NCBI GenBank assembly: GCA_022446885.1
Contig: JAKVBU010000014.1
Span: forward strand, 42,465 to 106,464
Direction of reading: 5' to 3'
DNA: 64,000 nucleotides
DNA from: Phycisphaerales bacterium
GTDB taxonomy: Bacteria; Planctomycetota; Phycisphaerae; Phycisphaerales; SM1A02
Shown: positions 62,949 through 64,000 of the stretch, piece after piece
How the letters are laid out: each line of letters starts with the position of its first letter
How positions within the stretch are numbered: position 1 is the first letter of the stretch
Made by a program: the position numbers and the translations under genes
Notes under the pieces: generated by a model
What the model was told of the DNA's origin: nothing
Seen by the model: the letters and a program-made list of their open reading frames with translations, nothing else
The model's database searches: none

Positions 62949-64000
62949 GCAACAGGGCGCCATTGGCCTGATGGGCGCTCGTGACGAAGACCTCTCCCAG
63001 CGAGACCTGCGGTGTGCCGCCTGCCGGATCAGCCAGCATCACGGCAACCAGCGACCCCACGCCCAACAGCAATTGCACAACCACCAGCGTCAGGAGGAGA
63101 ATGCCCACGGGCTTGAGTGAGCCACGCCGCTGCAGCGACTGAAGGCCCACAACAACAGTTACCACGGTGACGATGACAGCCATGGTGATGTGACCCATGA
63201 GCAGGCCCATCGAAGCGCCATCCTTTGCGCCCAGATCTGTCACCAGATGCCTGTATGCCGCCCCGATGGCCAACTGCACCAGCAGCGTCAGCACGAGCAC
63301 CTCAGCAAATGTGCACTCCACACGAGATGCGTCAGGCGGATCCTGCTCTGATCGGATCAGCCAGCGACGAGACGTGACGATCGCAACGGCCGCCATGAGC
63401 GCCAAGATGACCTGCGCCAGTACCCCGTGAATGATGGCCATGCCGATGTTGAGATCCGTCACCCGCAGCCCCCCCAGAATGCCCTGCGTGATCACCAGCA
63501 GGAGAATGAGTGCGCCCAGCAGTTTCGACCAGTTGCGCCGGTCAAACCGCAGGAGTACCGCCAACAGCACGATCGACGTGACACCAACGAACATTCCTGT
63601 CAGACGATGGGCATGCTCGAAGTAGATGCCTGTGTCGAAGTCACTCACCATTTCGGTCAGCGGATACAGCAGCATGTTGTGGCCGAAGGATGCAGGCCAG
63701 TCCGGCACAGCAAGGCCCGCCTGAAACCCCGTCACGATGCCGCCGGTCACGATCATGAAGAACGTCACGCCGACCGCCACCCAAGCAAAGATGCTCACCC
63801 AAGCACCAGTAGCCAGGACCGGCCGCATGAGCCCCCCCACGGCCCCGCCGAAGCCGCCCACCAGCACACACCCGAACAGAATCCCGGCAATCCACCACTC
63901 GCCTCCGGCCAGGTCACTCTTGAGCAAACTGGCCACCAACAGCAGGTTCAGGACGGCCGCCAGTATGCCCACCCACATGCCCTCGATGAACCCGCGGCCA
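62866..64000 (-). CDS. Heme A synthase (CtaA/COX15 family), N-terminus cut by window edge
   Basis: The frame is open to the right edge, and the first ATG (63978) may not be the start because in-frame codons (GRGFIEG) precede it. The visible 377 residues have about eight or nine helices. Heme A synthase motifs are VTGGIVTGFQAGLAVPDWPA, EHAHRLTGM, TQGILGGLRVT and IIHGVLAQ, with later paired His in MGHITMAV and SAHQANGALL. It oxidises heme O to heme A for cytochrome oxidase. Two extra N-terminal helices precede the usual first one. Confidence 0.88.
   Translation of the reverse strand, partial: GRGFIEGMWVGILAAVLNLLLVASLLKSDLAGGEWWIAGILFGCVLVGGFGGAVGGLMRPVLATGAWVSIFAWVAVGVTFFMIVTGGIVTGFQAGLAVPDWPASFGHNMLLYPLTEMVSDFDTGIYFEHAHRLTGMFVGVTSIVLLAVLLRFDRRNWSKLLGALILLLVITQGILGGLRVTDLNIGMAIIHGVLAQVILALMAAVAIVTSRRWLIRSEQDPPDASRVECTFAEVLVLTLLVQLAIGAAYRHLVTDLGAKDGASMGLLMGHITMAVIVTVVTVVVGLQSLQRRGSLKPVGILLLTLVVVQLLLGVGSLVAVMLADPAGGTPQVSLGEVFVTSAHQANGALLLMTATVAALLMRRRLEHTEAPAAESSD

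Overview
The window looks like part of a chromosome from a planctomycete of the Phycisphaerae type (an inference from gene content, not from a marker gene). It is GC-rich. Five secreted proteins end in duplicated calcium-loop (dockerin type I-like) tails ending in a tryptophan-glycine or similar. Two secreted proteins end in a short P-x-P-G-A / hydrophobic / poly-Arg sorting tail. There is a beta-barrel porin ending in Phe, an ECF sigma factor fused to an FHA domain, and secreted amidohydrolases of a kind common in planctomycetes. No phage, insertion sequence, CRISPR array or rRNA operon is visible. Most of the window reads as stable core plus a secretome.

Layout. 1-4.8 kb (mostly minus): a secreted subtilase cut by the left edge, a PLP-dependent D-cysteine desulfhydrase/ACC-deaminase-like enzyme coupled to xylose isomerase, and an FHA gene that appears frameshifted. 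4.8-11 kb: a secreted endonuclease/exonuclease/phosphatase-fold protein, a TauE/SafE exporter, an EamA transporter, a sodium/solute symporter coupled to an FHA-ECF sigma factor, and dCMP deaminase. 11-13.9 kb: panD, a lone astB, and a small ORF coupled to a methyltransferase. 13.9-18.7 kb: two coupled secreted amidohydrolase-family proteins. 18.7-19.5 kb: a cobalamin riboswitch followed by a small secreted protein with a sorting tail. 19.5-36.3 kb is dominated by secreted proteins: dockerin-tailed proteins, a phosphatase-cytochrome fusion, a glycine-zipper lipoprotein, a metallopeptidase with Sel1 repeats coupled to a cyclophilin, a PDZ protein, an HEXXH peptidase with dockerin, a Ca2+/H+ antiporter and a second tail-tagged protein.

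36.4-49 kb is metabolic and housekeeping: a PoxB-like ThDP enzyme, a small dockerin protein, pntA-pntB, a methyltransferase, tRNA-Ala(GGC), thioredoxin, glmS-folP, rarA, 5-formyl-THF cyclo-ligase and an L,D-transpeptidase. 49-64 kb: a porin with a structured leader and a clear terminator, a 0.7-kb non-coding stretch, nuoH, carB, plsC, ruvA, a mannose-1-phosphate guanylyltransferase, ruvX, a 6-phosphogluconolactonase-like protein, a secreted alpha/alpha-toroid protein overlapping a secreted esterase, and a CtaA/COX15 heme A synthase running off the right edge.

The most unusual items are the B12 riboswitch controlling a tail-anchored secreted protein with a possible transcobalamin-like beta domain, the periplasmic Cys-phosphatase fused to a CxxCH heme domain, the FHA-sigma fusion coupled to a symporter, and the amidohydrolases with degenerate metal sites.
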